The notes: a model not told the origin generated them from the letters alone. 43,595 bases of DNA from Chloroflexi bacterium CFX6 (GCA_030263595.1 SZPG01000023.1:1-43595), one strand, 5' to 3'; counted from the stretch's first letter, positions 6,644 to 15,648 are shown. Numbers and translations: made by a program.

Positions 6644-8512
6644 TCAACGACGAACCTTTCTTCGCCGCCGCGTCAGGGCGATGAGTCCCAAAACTACCCC
6701 TGCAACCACAACGACAGCAATGATTTGATTCCTCGAAGTTTCAAGCCACGTCGGCTCGGCATCGAGGGTCAGGAACGCGGCGCGATCAATGATATTCCCT
6801 TCCGCGGTCTGCGCCAGCACATTGACCTCGATCCCATAAATCCCGGACATGCGCGGCGTGACCATAACCTGTGACTGATTGCCATTCACCGTCATCGCCA
6901 GCGTTTCCGCCGAACCATCCGGCGCGCGGACGATCGCTTCGGCGTTCGTCAGGGGAATCGGCGCGCCATCTGCGGTGAGCGAACCCGTGATCGTCACCGC
7001 CTGGTTCACCCGCGCGACGGTCGGGTCTTGAGTCGCTTGCAGCAGCGCGCCGCCGTCGAACTGCGCGGCAATCGCAAAGTCCGCGCCCGAGGCGGGAGTG
7101 GCGTCCGTCGTCTCGAGCGTGATGATCCATCGTCCCGGCTTCGGCTGACGGAATCCATAACCGAGATAGATCATCGTCGAAGGGTCTTCGATGCGGATCA
7201 CGCCGTTCGCAAGCGGGTCGAGTTGGATCTGGTTTCCGCTCGCGCCGGTCACGATAGTGTCCAGCGAACGCGTGGTATCAAACAAGGCAAAGTTCGCCAC
7301 CGTGACATTCGGGTCAATGTTGATGACCACGTCCTGGGTTTCGCCTATGTTCAAGTGACCTGTGTACACGCGCGAAAACTGCTGTGAAGCGGGCGCGTTC
7401 GAACCGGGAGGCGGGTCTGGGACAACTTCGAATCCACCGGGCGGAGTCTTCAAATGCCGCGTGACAAATCCATCGAAGACCTCGCGCGAAGTATTCAACT
7501 CGATATGTAATAATGGAATCTCCTCCACCGGCATCGGGATGGCTTTGACGCTGTCAACCGTAACGACCACATCAGAAGGGACGGGCGTGCAGGGCGAAGC
7601 CACGGCATCCAGCAGTTTCGTCCCTGCCAGCGCGTAAAACGGCACTCCCTGCCGCTTCACGATCTGTTGATTGAAAACGTTCACCATGTAGCCCGGCTGG
7701 ATCTCCAGCGTGGCAGGCAGCATCATCCCCAGCGAGGCGGGCAAGATCGAACATGCCGAGCCAGCCATCGGTGTGCCCAAAATGATCAACTGCGCGACGT
7801 TATCCTCCGTCATCACGCGGTCGAGGTAATAACGCGAGATCATGCCGCCCATGCTGTGCACCAGCAGGTCCACTTTTTCGGCGCCGGTCGCCTTTTGTAC
7901 ATTCCCGATATATTCGCCCAGGATGACGGCATTCTGCGCGATCGAATTCGTCCGCTTGAACGGGGCGCTCAAACTTCCCGTATCCATTGCGCCGGACACC
8001 TGCCCGTCCCCCACCGCGAATCCCTGCAAGCCGAGTTCCGCCAGATAACCGTTCGGACCAAGATAATTCGTCCACGCGGTGTGATCGGAATTGAATCCGT
8101 GCACCATCACCACCGGGTGCGGGATGACGTTCACGGTCAGACTCCCCGGAACCTGGATCCCGTTCACCGACGCGTGGATCGTCCGCTGAGGCTGCGCGTT
8201 CCCGTCCGGGTCCCAGCGCCAGCCCAGGGCGTGGAAGGGAGGCGTGTCACAAGAGTCCGATCCCGTTTGGATGACGCATTCCGCCAACGGTTCGTCCACA
8301 TTCGGCGTCGTGAACGCGATCCGTGTTTGCGCGCTGACGTCTGCATCCAACCGAATCCGCAGGCGGACCTGATTCCCATCCACAATGGATGTGACGATCT
8401 TGCCGCTGCGATCCAACAATGAAATTTGCGGCGCGTCAGATTGACCGAAAGCGGGTTGTGTGTGCAATGACAAAACAACGAACAACAGAAAGACAGATAA
8501 CAGCCTCTTCAT
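6644..8512 (-). CDS. Exported, membrane-anchored alpha/beta-hydrolase (PGAP1/lipase-like)
   Basis: A 622-residue protein. An N-terminal signal peptide (MKRLLSVFLLFVVLSLHTQ, cleavage after PAFG) is followed by a ~110-residue beta-rich region. The hydrolase core runs from about residue 130: VVMVHGFNSDHTAW is the oxyanion-hole strand and LLVHSMGGMISRYY holds the nucleophilic serine in the GPI-deacylase/lipase style. Beta-sandwich repeats follow, then a C-terminal transmembrane helix (AVVVVAGVVLGLIAL) and a basic RRRRKVRR tail that would stay in the cytoplasm. Likely a cell-surface esterase or lipase. I chose the ATG at 8512 because GGAGACGGG precedes it and it begins the signal peptide. It leads a two-gene unit with the CARDB gene. 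Confidence 0.85.
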   Translation of the reverse strand: MKRLLSVFLLFVVLSLHTQPAFGQSDAPQISLLDRSGKIVTSIVDGNQVRLRIRLDADVSAQTRIAFTTPNVDEPLAECVIQTGSDSCDTPPFHALGWRWDPDGNAQPQRTIHASVNGIQVPGSLTVNVIPHPVVMVHGFNSDHTAWTNYLGPNGYLAELGLQGFAVGDGQVSGAMDTGSLSAPFKRTNSIAQNAVILGEYIGNVQKATGAEKVDLLVHSMGGMISRYYLDRVMTEDNVAQLIILGTPMAGSACSILPASLGMMLPATLEIQPGYMVNVFNQQIVKRQGVPFYALAGTKLLDAVASPCTPVPSDVVVTVDSVKAIPMPVEEIPLLHIELNTSREVFDGFVTRHLKTPPGGFEVVPDPPPGSNAPASQQFSRVYTGHLNIGETQDVVINIDPNVTVANFALFDTTRSLDTIVTGASGNQIQLDPLANGVIRIEDPSTMIYLGYGFRQPKPGRWIITLETTDATPASGADFAIAAQFDGGALLQATQDPTVARVNQAVTITGSLTADGAPIPLTNAEAIVRAPDGSAETLAMTVNGNQSQVMVTPRMSGIYGIEVNVLAQTAEGNIIDRAAFLTLDAEPTWLETSRNQIIAVVVVAGVVLGLIALTRRRRKVRR

Positions 8513-8543
8513 CCCGTCTCCAATCATCTCCAGGATCCCGCTT

Positions 8544-8560
8544 ATTTTAGCACGCTGCAA
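8544..8560 (-). promoter_or_regulatory. Extended -10 promoter, copy 3
   Basis: The minus strand reads TTGCAGCGTGCTAAAAT, with TG-C-TAAAAT as an extended -10. It matches copy 1 (4211-4227) at 14 of 17 positions. It ends 31 bases before the hydrolase ATG. Confidence 0.5.
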
Positions 8561-8661
8561 TGGCTTTCGAATCATTCCCCATCTCGAACCCATTTCTTTC
8601 GTTTTCCCATTCGACGCCTTGCGTGGAACGAGCCGGAACAGGCCCGACGACGACCTCGCAA

Positions 8662-8693
8662 CAAAAAACAGCCGCGAAAGTTCCGCGGCTGTC
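8662..8693 (-). terminator. Intrinsic terminator of nirK
   Basis: On the minus strand ACAGCCGCG, a 7-base loop and CGCGGCTGT form a perfect 9-bp stem followed by TTTTTTG. It starts ~19 bases after the nirK stop codon. Confidence 0.85.
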
Positions 8694-8711
8694 TGTTTGC
8701 GATTCGTCAAG

Positions 8712-10514
8712 TTAATGACCGCTGCCCTCGGTGACGGTTCCCTCGAAGATTTCAGGGTTGTCCGCGCCCTCGACCAGCAGGTAGCCAGCCAGACCGCGCT
8801 CCAGGCGCGAGAGGGCGTGGTCAACCAGAATGTAGCGACCCGGCACTTCGAGTTTGAACTCGACCATCGTCGCGCCTCCGGGCGGAACCAACGTGGTCTG
8901 AACGTCGGTCAGCGGATCGGACGTAAGGGAAGCCTGATCGTACACCCGGTCGAAGATCTCGCCGATGACGTGGAAGGACGAGGTGAAGTTGGGTCCGCCG
9001 ACGCCGAAGAAGATGCGCACGGTCTCGCCCACGTTGGCGCGGAGCGCATGTTCCTCGCTGGTGAGCGCCATCGCCGCCCCGTTGAAGACGAAGTATTCGG
9101 GGTTTTCGTCCAGCAGTTTGTCAACGTCGTCGGTCAAATTGCCGCTGGTCCCGAAGGGCTGGGCGGTATAGAGTTCGCCCTGCATCACGTAGAACTCGCG
9201 ATCAACGGGCGGCAAGCCGCCTTCGGGTTCGACGAGGATCAGACCGTACATGCCGTTGGCGATGTGATGCGCGACCATCGGAGTGGCGCAGTGATAGACG
9301 TACAAACCGGGATTGATCGCCTTGAAGGTGAACATGGTCTCGCCGCCGGGCATGGTCTGTGTGGCGACTGCGCCTCCACCGGGACCCGTCACTGCGTGGA
9401 AGTCAACCGAGTGCGCCATCGTACTATCGGGCAGGTTCTTCAGGTGCACTTCCACCGTGTCGCCCACGCGCACGCGCAGGAACGGGCCGGGAACCGTGCC
9501 GTTGAAGGTCCAATACTTGAAGGTCGTGCCGTCCGCAAGTTTACCGGGCAGTTCCACTGTCTCCAGTTCGACGACCAGTTTTTCAGGACCGCGATTCCCA
9601 ACGGGAGGCGGAACGTCGCTCGGATCGCGGACGATGTCCACTGCGTTCGGATCAACGGGGCCGGCGTTGACCGCGGCAACCTGGGGAATCGAGGAACTCG
9701 TGTACTGATTCGCGTCCGATGCCTGCGCGGTGGAAACGCCGGAACCAACGATGAATTTCCCGAACATGCCCGCCTGGCGGTGACCGGGTATGGCGCAGTA
9801 ATATTCGAACGTGCCTTCCCGTCCGGCGACAAATTCAACGGTGACGCCATCCTGTCCCATGACATCCGCCGATTTGACGTTGAACTCATCGAGATAGAAG
9901 TTGTGCATCGCGCCCTCGCCGCTGGTGAGGTGAACTTTGACGGTATCGCCCACGCCAGCTTTCAGGTCGGGATTCACCTGACCGTCAATGTCGCCGCCCT
10001 TGCCGACGAATACCATTTTGCCGTCCACGATGTTGCTCTCGAGCGAATACTCCACAACCGTTCCCGTCGCGGCGTTGGAAACGGTGGTCGTTTGATCCTT
10101 TTCCGGTCGCGCAGAGCCGACTGTCAAAACGCCCGTCATTCCAAGATTCCTGTACTGCGAGTCGTAATACTCCAGCGCGGAATCCCTGTCAGGGACAGTG
10201 AAAGTGACCGAAGCGGTCTCGCCCTGTTTGCTGATCTTGTCCGAGCGGACGTTCAGATCCGGGAAGATGATGTCGTGAGTTCCCCATCCGCTGTTGACCA
10301 GCACGACCGTGATGCGCTCGCCCGGCTCGGCGAACAATTGCGGGTTGACCGCGCCGTTGATGTCTCCGTTCACGCCGACGAAGACGAACTGCCCGTCACG
10401 CATGTCCGTGGTCAACACGTACTCGGCGTTGACAGGCACATCCGCGGATGGCGAACAGGCTGCCAGGACGACCAGGATCAATAAAGCAGCCGAAAGTGTT
10501 TTGAAGATTTTCAT
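8712..10514 (-). CDS. nirK: Copper nitrite reductase NirK with two extra N-terminal cupredoxin domains
   Basis: A 600-residue lipoprotein precursor (MKIFKTLSAALLILVVLAAC, lipid-anchor Cys20). Domain 1 (~31-133) and domain 2 (~153-257) are cupredoxins. Domain 2 keeps type-1 copper ligands His204, Cys240, His245 and Met250; domain 1 has His80 but Asp118 where the cysteine should be. Residues ~310-600 are the two-domain NirK core: His368, Cys409, His417 and Met422 for type-1 copper; His373, His408 and His566 for type-2 copper; Asp371 and His515 as the proton-relay pair. NirK reduces nitrite to nitric oxide outside the cytoplasmic membrane. Domain 2 is a plausible electron inlet. AAGGAG precedes ATG 10514. 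No other denitrification gene is nearby. Confidence 0.93.
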   Translation of the reverse strand: MKIFKTLSAALLILVVLAACSPSADVPVNAEYVLTTDMRDGQFVFVGVNGDINGAVNPQLFAEPGERITVVLVNSGWGTHDIIFPDLNVRSDKISKQGETASVTFTVPDRDSALEYYDSQYRNLGMTGVLTVGSARPEKDQTTTVSNAATGTVVEYSLESNIVDGKMVFVGKGGDIDGQVNPDLKAGVGDTVKVHLTSGEGAMHNFYLDEFNVKSADVMGQDGVTVEFVAGREGTFEYYCAIPGHRQAGMFGKFIVGSGVSTAQASDANQYTSSSIPQVAAVNAGPVDPNAVDIVRDPSDVPPPVGNRGPEKLVVELETVELPGKLADGTTFKYWTFNGTVPGPFLRVRVGDTVEVHLKNLPDSTMAHSVDFHAVTGPGGGAVATQTMPGGETMFTFKAINPGLYVYHCATPMVAHHIANGMYGLILVEPEGGLPPVDREFYVMQGELYTAQPFGTSGNLTDDVDKLLDENPEYFVFNGAAMALTSEEHALRANVGETVRIFFGVGGPNFTSSFHVIGEIFDRVYDQASLTSDPLTDVQTTLVPPGGATMVEFKLEVPGRYILVDHALSRLERGLAGYLLVEGADNPEIFEGTVTEGSGH

Positions 10515-10536
10515 AAATGTACTCCTTATTGTGAAA

Positions 10537-10545
10537 ATTATAACA
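10537..10545 (-). promoter_or_regulatory. Extended -10 promoter of nirK
   Basis: The minus strand reads TGTTATAAT (TG, one base, perfect TATAAT). No good -35 hexamer is visible 17 bases upstream. It ends 22 bases before the nirK ATG. The same TTGTTATAATTT core precedes the radical SAM gene at 28519. Confidence 0.6.
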
Positions 10546-10591
10546 AAAAAGGTCTCTGCCGCCCCATCCGGGTTCGGGCCGGGCGGTGCGG

Positions 10592-10597
10592 TAAAAT
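10592..10597 (+). promoter_or_regulatory. Candidate -10 of the cystathionine beta-synthase gene
   Basis: GCGGTAAAATATCC contains TAAAAT 28 bases before ATG 10626, with AAAGGAGAG between. No clear -35. It is divergent from the nirK promoter in the 111-base shared intergenic region. Confidence 0.35.
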
Positions 10598-10625
10598 ATC
10601 CCCACTTCACCAAAGGAGAGAGAGA

Positions 10626-12035
10626 ATGGGACTGCCGGTTTCTTCGGAAAAGCGCGTATACGACAACATTCTGGGCGCGATGGGGAATACGCCGCTCGTG
10701 CGGCTGAACCGCATCGGGCGCGACCTGCCCTGTCCGCTTTATGCAAAATTGGAATTGATGAACCCGGGCGGCTCGGTCAAAGACCGGGTGGGGGCGTTCA
10801 TCATCGAACAGGCTGAAAAACGCGGCGAACTCAAACCCGGCGGGACCATCGTCGAAGCGACCAGCGGGAACACGGGAGTCGGTCTCGCCATTGCCGCGGC
10901 GTTGAAGGGTTACAAGACCATCTTCGTCATGCCCGACAAGATGAGCAATGAAAAGATCTTATTGCTGCGCGCGTATGGAGCGAAGGTGGTCATCACGCCG
11001 ACGGCGGTCGAACCCGAAGACCCGCGTTCCTATTACGAGGTGGCGAAACGCTTTGCGCGCGAAACCCCAAACGCGATCCTGGCGAATCAGTATCACAACC
11101 CCGACAATCCGCTCACGCATGAGTTGAGCACGGGGCCCGAGTTGTGGGAGCAGACCGAAGGACGCGTGACCGACGTCATCATCGGCATGGGAACCGGCGG
11201 GACGATCTCCGGCATCGGGCGGTATCTCAAATCCAAAAATCCGGACATCAAGATCGTGGGCGTGGATATCGAGGGTTCGATCCTGACCGAGATCTGGCAG
11301 AACAAGGGAAAGATTCCCGAAGGCGCGTATCCGAAAACGTACAAGGTCGAGGGCATCGGGGAGGATTTTCTCCCCTCCGCCACCGACCTTTCGGTTGTGG
11401 ATTGGATCGAGCGCGCGGGCGACAGGGAATCGTTCTTGTGGGCGCGTCAACTCGTGCGGCAGGAGGGTATCTTCGCGGGCGGTTCGTCCGGTTCCGCGAT
11501 CGCGGGCGCGCTCAAGTATTGCCGCAAACTGACCCCGGACCGCCTGGCTGTGGTCATCCTTCCCGATTCGGGGTCGCGTTATCTCTCCAAGTTCTACGAC
11601 GACAAGTGGATGCGCGAGTTCGGTTTCCTTTCGATGGAGTTCGGCGAAACAGCCCTCGGCGACCTGTTGATCGCCAAGCCCGATAAGACCTTGTATACGG
11701 CGGCGCTCGGCGATTCGATCCGCAAGGTCGTTGCCGTGATGCACGAATACGGCATTTCGCAAATGCCCGTCGTCGGCGCGGATGGAACGCTCGTCGGCTT
11801 GATCGAAGAAGTGGATCTGCTCAATCACATGCTCGACAAACACGAACATACGCAGGAAGAACCCATTGATCCGCTCGTGCAAAACGCCAGCGCGGTCTTC
11901 CCGCCGGAGACCCCGCTGGAGGAAGCGATGCTCTCCTTGAAATCCGGCCTGGCGCTGATCGTCGTGGAAAACAGCCGCCCGATCGGCATCCTGACGAAGA
12001 TTGACGTGCTGGATTACGTGGCGGGGAAGATATAA
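10626..12035 (+). CDS. cbs: Cystathionine beta-synthase with C-terminal CBS-domain pair
   Basis: A 469-residue PLP enzyme of the cysteine synthase/CBS fold type II group. It condenses serine with homocysteine (reverse transsulfuration) or makes cysteine from O-acetylserine. NPGGSVKDRVG holds the PLP lysine (Lys52); EATSGNTGVGLAIAAAL is the phosphate/substrate loop; GTGGTISGIGRYL binds the cofactor phosphate. Residues ~350-469 are two CBS motifs (AVMHEYGISQMPVVGADGTL; GLALIVVENSRPIGILTKID), which often bind adenosyl ligands. There is no N-terminal heme domain. A strong AAAGGAGAGA ribosome binding site fixes the start. Monocistronic: the terminator follows within ~65 bases. Confidence 0.93.
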   Translation: MGLPVSSEKRVYDNILGAMGNTPLVRLNRIGRDLPCPLYAKLELMNPGGSVKDRVGAFIIEQAEKRGELKPGGTIVEATSGNTGVGLAIAAALKGYKTIFVMPDKMSNEKILLLRAYGAKVVITPTAVEPEDPRSYYEVAKRFARETPNAILANQYHNPDNPLTHELSTGPELWEQTEGRVTDVIIGMGTGGTISGIGRYLKSKNPDIKIVGVDIEGSILTEIWQNKGKIPEGAYPKTYKVEGIGEDFLPSATDLSVVDWIERAGDRESFLWARQLVRQEGIFAGGSSGSAIAGALKYCRKLTPDRLAVVILPDSGSRYLSKFYDDKWMREFGFLSMEFGETALGDLLIAKPDKTLYTAALGDSIRKVVAVMHEYGISQMPVVGADGTLVGLIEEVDLLNHMLDKHEHTQEEPIDPLVQNASAVFPPETPLEEAMLSLKSGLALIVVENSRPIGILTKIDVLDYVAGKI

Positions 12036-12098
12036 TACCCGCTTCATTTCTTGACCGATAATTGATTCTGTTTTGATATGCCTTTTCTCCCCGAATCA

Positions 12099-12138
12099 AA
12101 ACAGGACACGCCAATAACGTGTCCTGTTTCGATTTTTG
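12099..12138. terminator. Bidirectional intrinsic terminator between convergent genes
   Basis: AAACAGGACACG, loop CCAATAA, CGTGTCCTGTTT: a perfect 12-bp stem followed on the plus strand by CGATTTTTG and on the minus strand by TGATTCG. It serves the cbs gene and probably also ppdK, which converges on it. Confidence 0.85.
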
Positions 12139-12142
12139 TATC

Positions 12143-12189
12143 GCGACATTTATGTCGCAATTATTGTAGCAGAGCGACATGAATGTCGC
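12143..12189. repeat. Pair of GCGACAT..ATGTCGC palindromes
   Basis: GCGACATTTATGTCGC at 12143-12158 and GCGACATGAATGTCGC at 12174-12189 are each perfect 7-bp-arm palindromes with a 2-base centre. The first is preceded by GTATC. The same GTATCGC..ACATTCATGT..GC unit recurs at 33744-33762. The second copy abuts the ppdK stop codon. Confidence 0.7.
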
Positions 12190-12190
12190 G

Positions 12191-15022
12191 TTACTTATCC
12201 TCCGCGATGCTCTTGCCGCTATGCTTCAAAGCGGAATGAGCCGCGGCAAGGCGCGCGATCGGCACGCGGAACGGCGAGCAGGAAACGTAGTTATTACCAA
12301 TGATGTGACACAATTCGATCGAGTCGGGGTCGCCGCCGTGTTCGCCGCAGATGCCCACTTCGAGATCGAGGCGCGTCTTGCGTCCCTCGGAGATCGCCCA
12401 TTCCATCAATTTGCCCACGCCATCGCGGTCGAGCGTCTGGAAGGGATTCTTTTCGAGGATACCCTGTTCCTGATACGTGATGAGGAAGTTGCGTTCGGCG
12501 TCGTCGCGCGAGTAGCCGTAGGTCATTTGAGTCAGGTCGTTGGTGCCGAAGGAGAAGAACTCGGCGAGTCTGGCGATCTCGCCCGCCGTCACAGCCGCGC
12601 GCGGGATTTCGATCATCGTGCCGAATTTGTAATCGAACCTGACGTTCTTTTCCTGCATCACCGCCGCCGCGATGCGTTCGAGCCTCGGCTGGATCCATTC
12701 CAGTTCCTTGACCGTGCCGGTCAGCGGGATCATCACCTCGGGCTTGACCACAATGCCGCGCAGCGCGCAATCCGCCGCGGCTTCGAAGATGGCGCGCACC
12801 TGCATCTCCACGATCTCGGGCATGTAAATGCTCAATCGGACGCCGCGCAAGCCCATCATCGGGTTCGATTCGTGCAGTCCGCGAACGGCGACAAGCAACG
12901 CCTCCTTTTCCTCCAATCCCTCGGTCTCGCCCTTGACGCGCATCGTGACGACTTCCTCGAGGAGTTTTTCCTCCTCGGGCATGAACTCGTGCAGGGGCGG
13001 GTCAATCAGGCGGATGATGACCGGGTAGCCGTCCATCGCCTCGAAGAGACCGTCGAAATCCTTGCGCTGGTAGGGAAGCAATTCGTTCAACGCGTCGGTG
13101 CGCCCGTCGCTGGTGTCCGAGAGGATCATGCGTTGGACGATGGGTAAACGTTCGGGTTCGAAGAACATGTGCTCGGTGCGGCAAAGACCGATGCCCACCG
13201 CGCCGTAGGAACGGGCGCGGCGCGCGTCCTTCGGGTAATCCGCATTTGCCCACACCTGCAGACCGCGCGTGGGCCATCCTTTCGGCGCCTTGCGGATGTC
13301 CTTGCGGGCGCAGATCTCATCCGCCCATTTCAGCAGGGTGAGCAGTTCGGTTTGTTCCTCGAGCGATGGCGAGATCGTGGGGATCTTGCCGACGTAAACC
13401 CTGCCTGTCGTGCCGTCCACCGAAATCCACTCGCCCTCGCGGACGATTTTCCCCCCGACGGACATCATGCGTTTTTCTAGATCAATCCTGATCGCCGACG
13501 CGCCGACCACGCAGGGAATACCGAACTGACGGGCGACGACCGCCGCGTGGGAGGTCGCGCCGCCTTCGCTGGTCAACACACCCTGTGAAGCGATCATCCC
13601 ATGCACATCATCCGGCTTGGTGAACGGACGCACCATGATGACGTTCTGTTTTTCCTCCTTCGCCATCTTCTCCGCCGTGTCCGCGTCGAAGTAGATCTGC
13701 CCCACCGCCGCGCCCGGAGAGGCGTTGACGCCTTTGGCGAAGAAGGTTCCATTGTTCTCCGCGTTCTTGATCGCCGCGTCGTCGAATTGAGGATGCAGGA
13801 GCGAGTCTACGTTTTCGGGGGTGACGCGCAGGACCGCCTCCTCCTTCGTGATGAGTTTTTCCTTCGCCATATCCACTGCGACCTTCACTGCGGCTTTGGC
13901 GGTGCGCTTTCCGCTGCGGGTCTGAAGCATCCACAGTTTGCCGCGCTCGATGGTGAACTCGACATCCTGCATATCCTTGTAATGCTTCTCCAGTTTTTTG
14001 GTGATGTCCATGAACTGCTTGTAGGCTCTGGGCATCTGGTCATTCAGGTGTTCGATCGGGTCCGCGTTACGGATGCCCGCCACCACGTCCTCGCCCTGCG
14101 CGTTGAGCAGGTATTCGCCCAGCATTTTCTGTTCGCCGGTGGACGGGTCGCGCGTGAACGCCACGCCCGTGCCGGAGTCGGTCCCCATGTTGCCGAAGAC
14201 CATCGTCACGATGTTGACCGCCGTCCCCAGGTCGTCGGAGATGCCGGTCGCCTTGCGGTAATCCACGGCGCGCTTTCCATTCCACGATTCAAAAACGGCT
14301 TTGGTGGCGAGTTCGAGTTGTTTGTAAACGTCCTGCGGGAATTCAAACCCGACGTGACCCTCGAAGACCTTCTTGAAGGTATTGGTCAGTTCCATCCAAT
14401 CGTCCGCGGTCATGTCGGTATCCACCTTGTAACCGCGTTTCTCCTTGTATTCCGCCATGGGATGTTCGAACACCTCGTCGTCCAGGTTGAAGACGGTCGT
14501 GCCGAACATTTCGATCAGGCGGCGATACAGGTCCCACACGAAGCGTGGGTTGTTCGTCAATTTGATCATCCCCTCCACGACCTCGTCGTTCAAGCCGATG
14601 TTCAGGATGGTGTTCATCATGCCGGGCATGGAGAACTTCGCTCCTGAACGGCAGGACACCAACAGCGGGTTGTTCGGATCGCCGAACGATTTCCCGGTCG
14701 CTTTTTCGGTGCGCTTCATCGCCGCGAGAACTTGATCCCACATTCCGGCGGGAAACTTGCCGCTCTTGCGGAATTCGTTACAGGCTTCGGTCGTGACCGT
14801 GAAGCCGGGCGGCACAGGCACGCCGGCGCGCGTCATATCCGCAAGCCCCGAGCCCTTGCCGCCGAGCAGGGAGCGGACGCCTTCCCACGAACCGGCGTAT
14901 CTTTCCGCGGCTTTCACCTCATCGAAGAGATAAACCCATTTCTTCGCCGCGCTCTTTTTCGAAACGGTTTTTTGTCCGACTGTTTTCCTTGCGATTTTTC
15001 CAGGTAAGGATTTTTTAGCCAT
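12191..15022 (-). CDS. ppdK: Pyruvate, phosphate dikinase
   Basis: A 943-residue enzyme interconverting ATP + phosphate + pyruvate and AMP + diphosphate + phosphoenolpyruvate. Residues ~30-360 form the ATP-grasp nucleotide-binding part (SLLGGKGSGLADMTRAGVPV; SGAKFSMPGMMNTILNIGL). GGATSHAAVVARQFGIPCV carries the phospho-histidine of the swivelling domain. The C-terminal PEP/pyruvate barrel has GLCRTEHMFF, RGVRLSIYMPEI, FSFGTNDLTQMTYGYSRDDA and the active-site Cys in VGICGEHGGDP. The first ~30 residues are a Lys-rich extension not typical of the family. Start ATG 15022 is chosen for its GGAGG; a candidate -10 TAAACT lies at 15072-15067. Convergent with cbs. All catalytic motifs are intact. Confidence 0.97.
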   Translation of the reverse strand: MAKKSLPGKIARKTVGQKTVSKKSAAKKWVYLFDEVKAAERYAGSWEGVRSLLGGKGSGLADMTRAGVPVPPGFTVTTEACNEFRKSGKFPAGMWDQVLAAMKRTEKATGKSFGDPNNPLLVSCRSGAKFSMPGMMNTILNIGLNDEVVEGMIKLTNNPRFVWDLYRRLIEMFGTTVFNLDDEVFEHPMAEYKEKRGYKVDTDMTADDWMELTNTFKKVFEGHVGFEFPQDVYKQLELATKAVFESWNGKRAVDYRKATGISDDLGTAVNIVTMVFGNMGTDSGTGVAFTRDPSTGEQKMLGEYLLNAQGEDVVAGIRNADPIEHLNDQMPRAYKQFMDITKKLEKHYKDMQDVEFTIERGKLWMLQTRSGKRTAKAAVKVAVDMAKEKLITKEEAVLRVTPENVDSLLHPQFDDAAIKNAENNGTFFAKGVNASPGAAVGQIYFDADTAEKMAKEEKQNVIMVRPFTKPDDVHGMIASQGVLTSEGGATSHAAVVARQFGIPCVVGASAIRIDLEKRMMSVGGKIVREGEWISVDGTTGRVYVGKIPTISPSLEEQTELLTLLKWADEICARKDIRKAPKGWPTRGLQVWANADYPKDARRARSYGAVGIGLCRTEHMFFEPERLPIVQRMILSDTSDGRTDALNELLPYQRKDFDGLFEAMDGYPVIIRLIDPPLHEFMPEEEKLLEEVVTMRVKGETEGLEEKEALLVAVRGLHESNPMMGLRGVRLSIYMPEIVEMQVRAIFEAAADCALRGIVVKPEVMIPLTGTVKELEWIQPRLERIAAAVMQEKNVRFDYKFGTMIEIPRAAVTAGEIARLAEFFSFGTNDLTQMTYGYSRDDAERNFLITYQEQGILEKNPFQTLDRDGVGKLMEWAISEGRKTRLDLEVGICGEHGGDPDSIELCHIIGNNYVSCSPFRVPIARLAAAHSALKHSGKSIAEDK

Positions 15023-15219
15023 GGTGTTCCTCCATAAAGGAATAAGAATTTCGATATTTTGTGTGAAGTTTACCACAAAGGCATTCGAACAAATGTGATG
15101 TTTTTGCCATTCATTTGTCAGGGTTTCTCTTCCGAATTATGCGTATGATTTTGTAAACACCTTGCAAAGTACAATTCACATGATTTCGAGGATAATTGGC
15201 TGGTGTACAGGAAACGAAT

Positions 15220-15648
15220 ATGCCAACAAAAATCATTGTAATTGACGACGACACCGCAGTCACAGACCTCCTCTCCGTCCTTCTGGAATCGCACGGCTTC
15301 GATGTCCACGTAACGAACAGCAGCACGGCAGGGATGAACATGATCCGGCAGGACGAATACGATCTCGTGATCCTGGATTTGATGATGCCCGACATGGACG
15401 GCTGGGAGATCTGCAAAGAGGTGCGTTCCTTCAGCCAGGTGCCAATCATCGTCCTTTCGGCGTTGAACGATCCATCCATGGTGGCGAGCGTTCTCGATGC
15501 AGGCGCGGACGATTACTTGACCAAACCCACTCCGAGCCGCATCCTGGTCGCGCACATCAACCGCCTGACCCGCCGCAACGGGACCTCCCCCGAATCCGAT
15601 GCGAACAATCCCCTGACCAAGCCCGTCAACCCGTTGCCCGCGACCTAG
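15220..15648 (+). CDS. Stand-alone response-regulator receiver protein
   Basis: A 142-residue CheY-like protein. IIVIDDDTAVTDLLSVLL provides the acidic pocket, YDLVILDLMMPDMDGWEICK the phospho-accepting Asp, PIIVLSAL the Ser switch, and ADDYLTKPTPSRILVAHINR the conserved Lys. The ~25-residue tail after the receiver is Pro/Asn-rich and has no output domain. It probably transmits a signal by protein contact. No histidine kinase is adjacent. ATG 15220 is chosen (AGGAAACGAAT upstream) over a weak TTG at 15196. Confidence 0.9.
   Translation: MPTKIIVIDDDTAVTDLLSVLLESHGFDVHVTNSSTAGMNMIRQDEYDLVILDLMMPDMDGWEICKEVRSFSQVPIIVLSALNDPSMVASVLDAGADDYLTKPTPSRILVAHINRLTRRNGTSPESDANNPLTKPVNPLPAT

Noticed and set aside
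8460..10484. Long plus-strand open frame (674 codons) opposite nirK and the hydrolase
   Set aside because: It is rich in His/Arg/Val-type antisense composition, has no domain pattern or ribosome binding site, and lies opposite nirK, whose copper ligands are all intact.
13601..14647. 348-codon frame opposite ppdK
   Set aside because: Antisense shadow of a complete, motif-rich enzyme gene; composition is typical of reverse-frame translation in GC-rich DNA.
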